DNA from: Chryseobacterium carnipullorum | GTDB taxonomy: Bacteria; Bacteroidota; Bacteroidia; Flavobacteriales; Weeksellaceae | NCBI RefSeq assembly: GCF_900142785.1 | Contig: NZ_FRCD01000009.1 | Location: forward strand, 151,394 to 215,393 | DNA length: 64,000 nucleotides | Reading direction: 5' to 3' | Program-made: the position numbers and the translations under genes | Part shown: positions 7,847-15,570 of the stretch, piece by piece | Numbering within the stretch: the first letter of the stretch is position 1 | How the letters are laid out: each line of letters begins with the position of its first letter | Notes under the pieces: generated by a model | What the model saw: only the letters and a program-made list of their open reading frames with translations | Database searches by the model: none | Told to the model about the DNA's origin: nothing

Positions 7847-9304
7847 TTACATCTTGCGCCCTTTGGATCTGACGGGTTTCTTCTGCTGGGCTTCCTGTTG
7901 CTTGTTGGCAGGCTGTTGCTGTTTGGAATCTAAAGGCTCTTTGAGATTCTTGGTGGCTTCATTCGTCTTGCCATCGGAATTGACCGCTTTCTGTGTCTTA
8001 TGGTCTTCTGATGTTTGGGCTTTTTCTTTCAATTTGTTGGGGTTGGTAAAAGAAAAATCCGTTTTAGATGTTTCCTTGTTGAAGGTGATGTAGCCTTGGT
8101 AGGCTTTTCCTTTGCCGTCAACAAGTCCGTCAACATACACCGTCTGCCCTGCTTTGAATTTATCATACTGTGCATCATCCAGTTCTTTTCCACGGAATAC
8201 TCTCGGGGCTTCCCCACCTTTGGATTGATTTTGCAAGGTAGATTGACTCTGCTGTTGCGTTTGCTGCTGGTTCTGGTTGTTGTTGAAAATGAATTCAACA
8301 TAGCGTTTGTCAGCGTTGAACTGTACAGTAGCATCAAACAGTTCTCCTTTTTTGGAGGTCATTCCTTCCAGATAAAGTGGCTTACCTTCGAGTAAGGTCT
8401 GCTTCTGGTGATCATCCAGCTTGATGCCCTTGATCTCATCCGGGATCTTCATATACTCTGCCCTGTACGCAACCAATTCATTGGTCAGTCGGTCACGGCT
8501 GATGACTGATGGGATGATCTCATCGGTCTTGGGGTTGACCAGATCGACGACCCTTCCCATATTGCCACTTTCTTTAAGGTTTTTCTTGTCTTCGTCAGTG
8601 AACTCGTGACCGAGGAACTTAAGATTGTAGTTAGGCTCTTTGCGAATGCCGTGCAGATTCACGGCAACCTCTCCGTTGTCTGCGGTCTGGAGTGATAGAC
8701 GGACATCCATCTTGCTGACCGCTGTTCCCAGATTGATGGTAATAGGAATTAAATTATTGGTCTTGAAACCTCTGAGCAGAGGATCCATAGCATTCATCTT
8801 TTCTAGCTTTTCCTTGTTAAGCCCAAATTTTTCCATTGTCTTCCAGTCGATCTGTTCCGGCTGAAAACGGTATTCCTGAGTTTCTGTGTTGTTTTCCATT
8901 GTATTCTGATTTTTTAATGGGTTTGTATTTTTTAATTGTATTGCATAATCTTTCAGCTTTTCCTTTTCTTCAGGGGATGCCTGATCAACATATTGCTGAA
9001 GGTCTTTCGCCGTGTTGACGGCATCGTATTCCGAGACCTTGAAGAAATTGAAATGCGATGGGTTTTTAAGCTGCCGGTAAAAATTGGAAAAGAAGTTCGA
9101 GAACAGGTCACCCTGCTTGTCAACCCGGATCAATTGGTCGTTGTCTCTTTTCTCTTTGGGAGGTATCTTTTGAAGGTTTCCATCTTGGTCGATTCCTTTA
9201 ACCATCTCGACCGCATTGGTATGGATGTTCAAGACAAGCAATGTGTCGGACACCGGCTTGATTTTATTCGTTTCATTGGGTGCATTCTGTACCTTCTCTT
9301 CCAT
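7847..9304 (-). CDS. DUF4099/DUF3945 domain protein of a conjugative element
   Basis: The protein (485 aa) has an N-terminal DUF4099-like part (about residues 20-190, with FRPEQIDWKTMEKFGLNKEK) followed by repeated DUF3945-like segments: GIKLDDHQKQTLLEGKPLYL (about 295) and KELDDAQYDKFKAGQTVYVD (about 365). The C-terminus is Gln/Lys-rich, low in complexity and ends in KKPVRSKGRKM. This family almost always sits next to topB in Bacteroidetes integrative elements and is thought to take part in element processing, but no biochemical role is established. The gene is transcribed toward topB with 57 nt between them and is preceded by the HTH gene at 9400-9681, so the three form a typical element module. 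Confidence 0.85.
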   Translation of the reverse strand: MEEKVQNAPNETNKIKPVSDTLLVLNIHTNAVEMVKGIDQDGNLQKIPPKEKRDNDQLIRVDKQGDLFSNFFSNFYRQLKNPSHFNFFKVSEYDAVNTAKDLQQYVDQASPEEKEKLKDYAIQLKNTNPLKNQNTMENNTETQEYRFQPEQIDWKTMEKFGLNKEKLEKMNAMDPLLRGFKTNNLIPITINLGTAVSKMDVRLSLQTADNGEVAVNLHGIRKEPNYNLKFLGHEFTDEDKKNLKESGNMGRVVDLVNPKTDEIIPSVISRDRLTNELVAYRAEYMKIPDEIKGIKLDDHQKQTLLEGKPLYLEGMTSKKGELFDATVQFNADKRYVEFIFNNNQNQQQTQQQSQSTLQNQSKGGEAPRVFRGKELDDAQYDKFKAGQTVYVDGLVDGKGKAYQGYITFNKETSKTDFSFTNPNKLKEKAQTSEDHKTQKAVNSDGKTNEATKNLKEPLDSKQQQPANKQQEAQQKKPVRSKGRKM

Positions 9305-9399
9305 AGCAGATATTTTGTTCGATGAAGATAGAGGGGTTGGTGGTGACTGTTTTGATTTGGAACTTTGTCTACTTCTTTGGCAGCATCTGTCCTACTTCA

Positions 9400-9681
9400 T
9401 TATGCACTTAAACATTCTCTGATGAGCTGATGGACATCGGACAGCTTGTAATACAATTTGCCACTGATGGTGTAGTAAGGCAGCTTCTTGTCCGTGCGGT
9501 AGCGTTGCAATGATCTTGAACTGATCTTTAAGAGTTGTAATACGTCCTGATTGTCAAGCAGCACCTCGCCGTCGATCTCTATGAATCTGGACTGGCTGGA
9601 TGAGACTTGTTCTTTGAGGATGTCGAATCGTTCCATGATCTTTTCCATCCATGCGATAAATTCTGTTCTTTCGGTATTCAT
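9400..9681 (-). CDS. Excisionase-like helix-turn-helix protein
   Basis: A 93 aa protein with a charged, helical N-terminal third and a MerR/HTH_17-type DNA-binding part: LLDNQDVLQLLKISSRSLQR followed by YRTDKKLPYYTISGKLYYK. This is the DNA-binding excisionase-like fold found beside topB and DUF3945 genes in Bacteroidetes conjugative transposons, where such proteins control excision or transcription. It is first in the minus-strand module. The 270 nt upstream hold no gene but contain a candidate operator (9776-9795). Its exact target is not visible. Confidence 0.85.
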   Translation of the reverse strand: MNTERTEFIAWMEKIMERFDILKEQVSSSQSRFIEIDGEVLLDNQDVLQLLKISSRSLQRYRTDKKLPYYTISGKLYYKLSDVHQLIRECLSA

Positions 9682-9775
9682 AACGGTGATTTTTTGATGT
9701 TAATAATGATTTGAACAGTTGATCAACTTTTTATTGGGGTAAAGTTGGAAATTGCACATCACATAAAATCACTAC

Positions 9776-9795
9776 CTTTTCGTAGTACCGAAAAG
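9776..9795. promoter_or_regulatory. Inverted repeat upstream of the excisionase-like gene
   Basis: CTTTTCG and CGAAAAG form a perfect 7-bp palindrome around TAGTAC. It lies about 95 nt upstream of the HTH gene start, in the 272-nt gap between divergent genes. It may be an operator for that HTH protein. The rest of the gap (9682-9953) is AT-rich with no gene that I can see. Confidence 0.3.
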
Positions 9796-9953
9796 ATTTA
9801 TTGTATTTATATTTTAGAATAAATATCTTAATCGGTTTTATCGTCGTACTGAATATCGTATGATATAAAGTAAAAAGGTTCTTTTATAAGGTATGGTTTT
9901 TGTCTTTATATTGGTTTATCAGATCATATTGAAATCGGTATAAAATAAAAATA

Positions 9954-10154
9954 ATGTTGAAAAAAGGAGATAAGGTCAAATGGAAATTTCGTTATGGAGA
10001 GACCCATGGAATCATCACAACAATTCATACCAGCGATTTTATTTTTATAAACAGGCAGAGAAGAGCTTCTCAAGACAGCCCGCAATATGATGTGATGAGC
10101 GAAAAGACCGGTAAAAGTGCTGTCCACAAAGCTTCAGCTTTAAAGAAAATATAA
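9954..10154 (+). CDS. DUF2945 protein (HVA1/TUDOR-like domain)
   Basis: 66 aa covering the whole DUF2945 domain: MLKKGDKVKWKFRYGETHG at the start, and QYDVMSEKTGKSAVHKASAL at the end, the pattern of the hypervirulence-associated TUDOR-like family. Proteins of this family are small, often lie near DNA repair or stress genes, and have no firmly established role. It is 15 nt upstream of the exonuclease III gene and thus probably the first gene of that operon. Confidence 0.85.
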   Translation: MLKKGDKVKWKFRYGETHGIITTIHTSDFIFINRQRRASQDSPQYDVMSEKTGKSAVHKASALKKI

Positions 10155-10169
10155 ACGTAAGTCGTAACG

Positions 10170-10946
10170 ATGAAAATAGCAACATACAATGTGAACGGCA
10201 TCAACAGTCGCCTGCCTGTCCTCCTTAAGTGGCTGAAAAATGCAAAGCCAGATATCGTATGCCTTCAGGAATTGAAGGCGCCGCAGGAAAAATTCCCTAT
10301 TGCTGAAATTAACCAAGCCGGCTATCAGGCGATATGGCATGGACAAAAGCAATGGAATGGAATAGCAATCCTATCTAGAGGTTTTGACATGACAGAAGTC
10401 CAGCGTTCACTGCCTGGTAATGCAGATGATATTCAAAGCCGCTATCTTGAAGTGATTATTGACCAGATCGTGATCTGCTGTCTCTACTTACCGAATGGAA
10501 ATCCTTTTCCAGGGCCAAAGTTTGAATACAAAATGGAATGGATCAAGCGTCTAAAAAAAAGAACAAAACAATTTATCGATATGAATCTGCCTGCCATATT
10601 GATAGGCGATTTTAATATTATTCCGACTGAAAAAGATGTTTATAAACCTGAAAGATGGAAAGATGATGCACTTTTTCAACCAGAAGTCAGACAAGTTTAC
10701 AGCCAGTTTCTGAAAAATGGATGGACAGATTCTATCCGTACCTTATTTCAAGATGAAACGATCTATACATTTTGGGACTATCTATACAAAGCGTACGACA
10801 GAAATGCGGGAATCAGATTAGACCATATTTTATTAAGCCCATATTTGAAATCAAGCCTGCTCAGAGGGGGTATCGACAAGGAAGTCCGCGGCTGGGAAAA
10901 AAGCAGTGACCATGCACCTGTCTGGATCGAACTCGACAGAACATAA
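10170..10946 (+). CDS. xth: Exodeoxyribonuclease III (AP endonuclease family 1)
   Basis: Metal-dependent phosphodiesterase of the exonuclease/endonuclease/phosphatase fold that nicks DNA at abasic sites and trims 3' blocked ends. Motifs in order: ATYNVNGINSR (residue 4), VCLQELKAP (about 31, metal-binding Glu), the GDFNIIPTEKDVY segment (about 146, catalytic Asp and Asn), LDHILLSP (about 215) and SSDHAPVW (about 245, catalytic Asp-His). The length of 258 aa is normal. It forms an operon with the DUF2945 gene upstream (15 nt) and a small HTH gene downstream (19 nt). It is probably a mobile-element copy, because it sits among topB and other repair genes. Confidence 0.95.
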   Translation: MKIATYNVNGINSRLPVLLKWLKNAKPDIVCLQELKAPQEKFPIAEINQAGYQAIWHGQKQWNGIAILSRGFDMTEVQRSLPGNADDIQSRYLEVIIDQIVICCLYLPNGNPFPGPKFEYKMEWIKRLKKRTKQFIDMNLPAILIGDFNIIPTEKDVYKPERWKDDALFQPEVRQVYSQFLKNGWTDSIRTLFQDETIYTFWDYLYKAYDRNAGIRLDHILLSPYLKSSLLRGGIDKEVRGWEKSSDHAPVWIELDRT

Positions 10947-10965
10947 TTATTTTTAAATTTGTTAA

Positions 10966-11169
10966 ATGGAAAAAGTAGATTTTTTGATACTAAAGTACTT
11001 GTCACAAGGTCTGAAGATCGGTGATATACCGAAACAACTTGAGGACGACGAATCGATCATTACAAGTAAGAGCAGCATTGAGAAAAGACTTACAATTATA
11101 AAAAAGCTATGCGGTGCGAAAACGCCTTTCCACCTTGCCGTTATTGCCAAAGAGAGAAAACTGATCTAG
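10966..11169 (+). CDS. Small LuxR-type HTH protein, 67 aa
   Basis: The sequence resembles a stand-alone LuxR/GerE helix-turn-helix: ILKYLSQGLKIGDIPKQL, then SSIEKRLTIIKKLCGAKTP and FHLAVIAKERKL, the pattern by which the recognition helix and the final helix of LuxR C-terminal domains are spaced. There is no receiver domain. It starts 19 nt after xth on the same strand and ends just before the convergent XseA-like gene. It may regulate the repair genes around it; this is inferred. Alternative: a remnant of a longer response regulator, although the neighbours show no sign of the missing part. Confidence 0.65.
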   Translation: MEKVDFLILKYLSQGLKIGDIPKQLEDDESIITSKSSIEKRLTIIKKLCGAKTPFHLAVIAKERKLI

Positions 11170-11195
11170 TAACGTGTCTCGGTTCAAAACGCTAT

Positions 11196-12539
11196 TTAAA
11201 CCAGTTTTGCTAAGAAAAAGCCAATGATCAATGCTATAAGAAAAACTATAATAATCTTCCCATAATTAGTTTTATTTCTGTGCACTTCCTGATTCAGCCT
11301 TACATTATCCTGCCTTACATTTTCTAAAAGAATTCTTAATGAAGCAGTCTTTTCATTGATGGCGGACTGGACATTCTTTTCGTGCAGAATGGCGATCTCC
11401 TTTTTGTAGTTTTCCATTTCAGCCTGGCGCTGTTTCTGCTGCTCCTGGAAATTCTTCTGAAGATCTTCCAACTGTTTACCAGATGATAACTGAAGTTTCT
11501 GAAATTCCTCGTTTCTGATTTTCAGTTGGTCTGTAAAGGTTTTGTTATGGTTCTCTACTTGCTCTTTATATATTTTCTGGGCTTCGGTGAACTCTTCATT
11601 TTTCTTCTTCAGCTGTTTTTCCAAAGCTTCTACCTGCTCCGAAAACTGCTTGGTGACATCTTTTTTCACCTCATCGATTAGGAGGGCTCTTGAATTGGAT
11701 CTTTCGTGGGATAGCTTCTCTGCAATGGCATGCAATCCAGCACCGTAATCGTGGGGTAAATGAAAACGCTTGTCGGCCAGCTTATCCAATAAGGTCTCAT
11801 CGACCGTATGACCGATAGCCGTGACAGTAACCGGTTTCATTGTGATGAATAATTCGGATAAGTTCAGGTCATTAAAAGTTTCCATACTTTGCCTGTCACC
11901 TCCTCCCCTGACCAAGGCAACAATGTCATAATCCAAAGCTGAAATTTCCTTCAGTTTGGAAATGATCGCCGTGGAGGAAGTGATATTGCAGCTGTGATCT
12001 GAAATATCAAAATATTTTAGGGAAACATCCAATCCTTCAAAAAAATCCTTCTGGACAATGGCGTTGTTCCCATAGATGTTAGCGACCCTGACTTTTTCAT
12101 CTTTGAGCATCTTATCCCTGATCAGGGTCTCAAGGTCTTTTGATCCTGTCTCCAGTTTTTTCTGGATCAGCCCATACCTTTCCAGTTCTTCTTCGGAGAT
12201 GGATCTCTCTTCCTGCTGAACGATCTCATCAACCACAAAACGCAGTTCAATCGAAGAATTTTTAATGCTTTTCTCAATAAAGCCTCTGAGTGTGTAGACC
12301 TCATTATTGGTGATCTTGCTCCTGAGCAATGAAGAAATACGAATCCCTATCGAAGTATGATCACCTTCTGAGAACAGAAGGTCATAATAGTAGTTCCCAT
12401 AGGATTTACCGCCACCAAAAGCATATCTGCCTTTAAGATAGATCAGATTGACCGTGGCATTGAGCTTCAGGGCATTGCTGAAGATCCCAATGACTGAGGC
12501 TGGTGAATAGACCGGATATGTGACATCTTGATCGTCCAT
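11196..12539 (-). CDS. XseA-like exonuclease VII large-subunit homologue with coiled coil and C-terminal membrane anchor
   Basis: The first 280 residues resemble exonuclease VII large subunit: an N-terminal OB-like part (YPVYSPASVIGIFSNALK), then VALVRGGGDRQSMETFNDL (about 205) and VTAIGHTVDETLLDKLAD (about 235), which match the conserved RGGGS...FND and GHE.D.T..D.VAD motifs. From about residue 285 to 425 the chain is a long Gln/Glu/Lys-rich coiled coil, and the last about 18 residues (IIVFLIALIIGFFLAKLV) are a membrane anchor. Classical XseA has no membrane segment and works with XseB, which is absent here. The His in GHT replaces the usual Glu-following pattern only slightly. Likely a single-strand nuclease or DNA-binding protein attached to the membrane; function inferred. 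Confidence 0.75.
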   Translation of the reverse strand: MDDQDVTYPVYSPASVIGIFSNALKLNATVNLIYLKGRYAFGGGKSYGNYYYDLLFSEGDHTSIGIRISSLLRSKITNNEVYTLRGFIEKSIKNSSIELRFVVDEIVQQEERSISEEELERYGLIQKKLETGSKDLETLIRDKMLKDEKVRVANIYGNNAIVQKDFFEGLDVSLKYFDISDHSCNITSSTAIISKLKEISALDYDIVALVRGGGDRQSMETFNDLNLSELFITMKPVTVTAIGHTVDETLLDKLADKRFHLPHDYGAGLHAIAEKLSHERSNSRALLIDEVKKDVTKQFSEQVEALEKQLKKKNEEFTEAQKIYKEQVENHNKTFTDQLKIRNEEFQKLQLSSGKQLEDLQKNFQEQQKQRQAEMENYKKEIAILHEKNVQSAINEKTASLRILLENVRQDNVRLNQEVHRNKTNYGKIIIVFLIALIIGFFLAKLV

Positions 12540-12959
12540 GTGATTGACTGTCGTTTTAAAAAAGCTTGATAAGCAAAGGTATTGCTAATTGAACTTAAAT
12601 AAAATAGCCGTGTTTACATATCCTGAAAAGGTGAGCTTTTAAATTGAATGCAACAATTACCTATACTTTAAAAGAATATAGAACGTATGTCGCTTTCTAA
12701 CTTTTGGCTTCAACTATTACAACATTTTAGTTGCTTTAGAAATAAAAAATCCCCAAATAATATGGGGATAAAAACTAATAACCATGAAAACCTTTATAAA
12801 AGTATTTCCTTTGCAAAATTATGTAAACTAAATACATTTGAAAGTGAATGGTGGTGTTAATTGTATTTTAAAAAAGACCTGATTATCCTAATTTTTCCTA
12901 AAAAGAATGGAATTATTTTACAGTCGAACGTTAAGGTCTGATCCTTTGGAATGAAAAAA
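12540..12959. other. 420 nt without a protein gene, with a hairpin and an orphan promoter
   Basis: No convincing gene is present. A hairpin TCCCCA...TGGGGA lies at 12750-12767, followed by a 15-codon ORF (ATG at 12784, stop at 12829-12831) and the promoter described separately at 12810-12840. The gap separates the XseA-like gene (its 5' side) from the 3' end of the DJ-1/PfpI gene, so it contains at least the upstream region of the former. Confidence 0.5.
12810..12840 (+). promoter_or_regulatory. Orphan Bacteroidetes consensus promoter
   Basis: TTTG (12810-12813), 19 nt, TACATTTG (12833-12840) is an exact match to the TTTG-N19-TAnnTTTG consensus of the Bacteroidetes housekeeping sigma factor. 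It points right, but the next 900 nt hold only minus-strand genes. It could drive a short RNA antisense to the end of the gene at 12960-13637. Confidence 0.5.
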
Positions 12960-13637
12960 CTAAATAAGTTTTAATAATTCCTCAGCCACTTTTTCAGATG
13001 ATGCAGGATTTTGTCCTGTGACCAGTCTTCCGTCAACCACAGCGTAAGGAGCCCAATCTTCAATTTTACTGTATGATCCGCCATTCTGTTTCAGCATATC
13101 TTCAACCAGAAACGGAACTATCTCCGTAAGTTGTACAGCCTCTTCCTCGGTATTTGTAAATCCAGTGACATTTTTATCTTTTACCAAATATTCACCGTCA
13201 ATTTTCACATCCTTCAAAACCCCTGGTGCGTGGCATACAAATGCTACAGGTTTGTCATTGGTATAAAAATCTACGATAAGTTGTTGAGAAACCTTATCTT
13301 CAGCCAGATCCCACAAAGGACCGTGTCCACCAGGATAAAATACCGCATCAAAATCTTCACTTTTAACCTCCGATAATTTATGGGTGTTTTTTAATTTATT
13401 CTTTAAAACCTCATCATTGTCCATTCTGCGTGTGGCATCCGTTTGAGATGAGGGATCTTCACTTTTCGGATCGATCGGCGGTTGACCTCCCTTCGGAGAT
13501 ACCAGTGTTATTTCAACTCCTTTATCAGACAGTGCATAATAAGGGGCAGCCAATTCTTCGGTCCAGAATCCTGTCTTCAAACCAGTATTTCCTAATTCGT
13601 CGTGACTCGTTAACACGAATAAAACTTTTTTGCTCAT
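12960..13637 (-). CDS. DJ-1/PfpI-family (Hsp31-like) protein, type 1 glutamine amidotransferase fold
   Basis: 225 aa, full family length. FYPGGHGPLWDL (about residue 105) and AFVCHAPGVL (about 130) give the nucleophile-elbow Cys and its following His; the conserved Glu lies in the N-terminal TEELAAPYY segment. This is the class of glyoxalase III/Hsp31-like proteins that act on methylglyoxal or protect proteins from glycation. No signal peptide. It is transcribed alone. Many plasmids, ICEs and chromosomes of Flavobacteria carry several copies; here it sits among DNA repair genes, so a stress role is plausible. The exact substrate cannot be read from sequence. Confidence 0.9.
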   Translation of the reverse strand: MSKKVLFVLTSHDELGNTGLKTGFWTEELAAPYYALSDKGVEITLVSPKGGQPPIDPKSEDPSSQTDATRRMDNDEVLKNKLKNTHKLSEVKSEDFDAVFYPGGHGPLWDLAEDKVSQQLIVDFYTNDKPVAFVCHAPGVLKDVKIDGEYLVKDKNVTGFTNTEEEAVQLTEIVPFLVEDMLKQNGGSYSKIEDWAPYAVVDGRLVTGQNPASSEKVAEELLKLI

Positions 13638-13772
13638 TTTTATATCTATTTAATTTAGTACTACAAAGTTGGAATTTATCTGTGTTTTAAACACAGGACC
13701 CAAATCACTATTTTAATGTGATCTGGATCACACTAGTTTTGATACGCAGACAAATGAAAATTATCTTATGTG

Positions 13773-13985
13773 TCATAGAGTTCCTTTATTCTGGAATACG
13801 CTAAGACCTTCTATCTTGTTATTGATGGTCTTATATACGATCTCAACTGAAAAACTTGACAGCTCATACAATACAAACTTTAGTCCATCCTTAGAGGTTT
13901 CACTGATGACCCTTCCTTCGGCCAAGGCCAATTCGTATTGAGATTGAGTGGGTAGATTTTTAAAATCGTAGTAAGAAATAGACAT
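13773..13985 (-). CDS. Small hypothetical protein upstream-linked to alkB, 70 aa
   Basis: The protein starts MSISYYDFKNLPTQSQYELA and looks like one small alpha/beta domain (predicted helix, then three or four strands). No family recognised. It starts 32 nt after the alkB stop on the same strand and probably belongs to the same transcript. Conserved short ORFs of this type are common next to DNA repair genes in Chryseobacterium-like mobile elements, but the link is from position only. Confidence 0.55.
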   Translation of the reverse strand: MSISYYDFKNLPTQSQYELALAEGRVISETSKDGLKFVLYELSSFSVEIVYKTINNKIEGLSVFQNKGTL

Positions 13986-14017
13986 ATAACTATTATTTAA
14001 TTTTATTTTTTATGATA

Positions 14018-14632
14018 TTATAGTTCACTGATCAATCGGAATATTAGATCAATACGTTTCTTCATACGTACAGTAGATTTGGCGATCCGGTGTTCCCAGT
14101 TTTCCTGCAGGTCACCTTTCATAATAAGGAGTGAACCATTAGGAAGCGGCAGACCGTATTTGCTTTGATGGTGGTCTCTTTTTCTGAAATCAAAGTTCCT
14201 GGTCTGCCCAAGGCTGATCGATGCAATGACAGGGCGTTTTCCATATCTGTTTTCTTTGTCCCTGTGCCAGGCAACTGAATCATTGTTGTCACGATAGAGA
14301 TTTAATAGAACACCATTGAACCTATATCCAAATTCTTTTTCAATTCGCTCTTTCAGGGATAATAGCTCCGGGATCCAGAGATTGGTACTTGAAGTATTAT
14401 TATCAGCTGATTCGTAAGATTTGTTCTGATCGCCATACCAGGCAGTTAGTCGCGGCGTCAAGACGGTCTTATCATACATTTTCTGAGTACGCTGTTCCCA
14501 TTTGGCGGTTGTAAGCAGATGGTCTTTTAATCCATCAGCCTCTTCCCTACTCAGGAAATTCTCCCTGTATTCCAAAAGGTCTTTTGGAAACTCGTAAAAC
14601 TCTTCGGCATCAAATAAACTCAGCTGACTCAT
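14018..14632 (-). CDS. alkB: AlkB-type alpha-ketoglutarate-dependent DNA dioxygenase
   Basis: Fe(II)/2-oxoglutarate enzyme that oxidatively removes alkyl groups from bases such as 1-methyladenine and 3-methylcytosine. VAWHRDKENRYGKRPVIAS (about residue 118) gives the HxD iron ligands, and WEHRIAKSTVRMKKRIDLIF (about 178) supplies the second His and the Arg pair that binds 2-oxoglutarate. PRLTAWYGD (about 63) is the substrate-binding region typical of AlkB/ALKBH2-like enzymes. At 204 aa the length is normal. The start ATG (14632) follows the S24 repressor gene by about 100 nt on the same strand. It belongs to a repair cassette with xth, dinB and dnaE. Confidence 0.93.
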   Translation of the reverse strand: MSQLSLFDAEEFYEFPKDLLEYRENFLSREEADGLKDHLLTTAKWEQRTQKMYDKTVLTPRLTAWYGDQNKSYESADNNTSSTNLWIPELLSLKERIEKEFGYRFNGVLLNLYRDNNDSVAWHRDKENRYGKRPVIASISLGQTRNFDFRKRDHHQSKYGLPLPNGSLLIMKGDLQENWEHRIAKSTVRMKKRIDLIFRLISEL

Positions 14633-14654
14633 TGCAATCTTCTTCTAAAATTTT

Positions 14655-14732
14655 TATATTTGACCGTCCCATATTTGTGGGATATTTTTTTCATCATTTG
14701 TGTTTTTAACTTCCCTTCGGGGGAGTTTTTTA
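14655..14732 (+). ncRNA. Candidate short plus-strand RNA between alkB and the S24 repressor gene
   Basis: TATATTTG at 14655-14662 is a good -7 box on the plus strand; the -33 element is weak (ATTG near 14631). A first hairpin TCCCA...TGGGA (14667-14682) is followed by eight T within nine bases. A second hairpin at 14708-14727 has 8 pairs, a UUCG tetraloop closed by C-G, and six T. Both genes around it lie on the minus strand, so this plus-strand terminator serves no known gene. An RNA of about 60 nt is inferred. The T-run overlaps the last codon of the repressor gene. Confidence 0.4.
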
Positions 14733-15509
14733 TGGATTGATCTTCAATATTCCATTCTCAAGATTTGTGATGCTTCGCTTGGCTTCATCAATCAAACTTC
14801 TTAGGTTAGTTTGTTCTGGCAAATAATAAGGTTTATAATCCTCCGGTAAGATCCCTCTTACGTAACGCCATATCTGTACGATATCCTCTAATGCTATATC
14901 ATAAGAATCATAAAATGTATTATCAGCAGATACTGTCAAGGTCTTCCTATTTTTTTTACCAAATGTTTTAAAAGTATAGCCATCAGTTGTGATAAACATA
15001 TATTGTTTTCCTTTTTTCAGGTCATCCAACGTTTCTACATATTCACCGACTATACAAGTGCCGTTTGCAAAAGGCGGCATAGAATCTCCATCGGCCATAA
15101 ACCCTCGAAATATACCATGTCCTAAAAATGGCAACTGTATCCTGGGGAGGCTTTCAATATATTCGGGATCACTGAATCCGTTCAGATAGCCCATCGAAGC
15201 TTTTTGGGGAACAATTTCAATATACTTGTTTCCTTCATTGTCTACCACCACGGGCAGTAATATCTTATTCCCGGGCAGGTTGACCATTTTGTCTAAAGGA
15301 TACTTTCGAATGTCAACAGTGACCAAAAGATCAATGCTGATGTTGTAGTATTTGGATATCCTGACCAATACTTCAATAGGAGGTTCCGCATTCCCATATT
15401 CATAGGAAACATATCTCGATCTGGTAAGGATGAGATCATCTGCAAGCTTATGCTGGGTTAGATTTTTTTGACCTCTCAAAAACACGATGTTATCTGCAAA
15501 AATTGACAT
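14730..15509 (-). CDS. XRE-HTH/S24 repressor, LexA/UmuD-like, divergent from dinB
   Basis: An N-terminal Cro/CI HTH (QKNLTQHKLADDLILTRSR, about residues 14-33) joined to an S24 peptidase-like half. The catalytic Ser lies in FMADGDSMPPF and the Lys in DGYTFKTFGKK, matching the Ser-Lys dyad of LexA, CI and UmuD. Proteins of this type are cleaved after RecA activation and so derepress SOS genes. A classical Ala-Gly cleavage site is not obvious to me. I use the ATG at 15509; a second ATG at 15515 lies inside the operator palindrome. The gene faces away from dinB and dnaE with only about 60 nt between, so it very probably controls that pair and itself. Confidence 0.88.
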   Translation of the reverse strand: MSIFADNIVFLRGQKNLTQHKLADDLILTRSRYVSYEYGNAEPPIEVLVRISKYYNISIDLLVTVDIRKYPLDKMVNLPGNKILLPVVVDNEGNKYIEIVPQKASMGYLNGFSDPEYIESLPRIQLPFLGHGIFRGFMADGDSMPPFANGTCIVGEYVETLDDLKKGKQYMFITTDGYTFKTFGKKNRKTLTVSADNTFYDSYDIALEDIVQIWRYVRGILPEDYKPYYLPEQTNLRSLIDEAKRSITNLENGILKINP

Positions 15510-15566
15510 TGTCATAATTTATGACAACAAATATACACAATTTGTTTAAAAACGTGACTAAGTTTG
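15510..15566. promoter_or_regulatory. Divergent operator-promoter of repressor and dinB-dnaE
   Basis: TGTCATAATTTATGACA (15510-15526) is a palindrome with perfect 8-bp arms around one central base. A minus-strand -7 box, TATATTTG, occupies 15535-15528, so the palindrome covers the expected start of repressor transcription. On the plus strand, TAAGTTTG (15559-15566) lies 5 nt before the dinB ATG and can serve as its -7 box. The layout fits autorepression and coupled control; binding itself is inferred. Confidence 0.6.
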
Positions 15567-15570
15567 CAGT

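Noticed and set aside
5803..9325. Several antisense and overlapping ORFs of 60-130 codons within topB and the DUF4099/DUF3945 gene
   Set aside because: They lie opposite strongly coding genes, have no family features, and reflect the codon composition of the sense strand.
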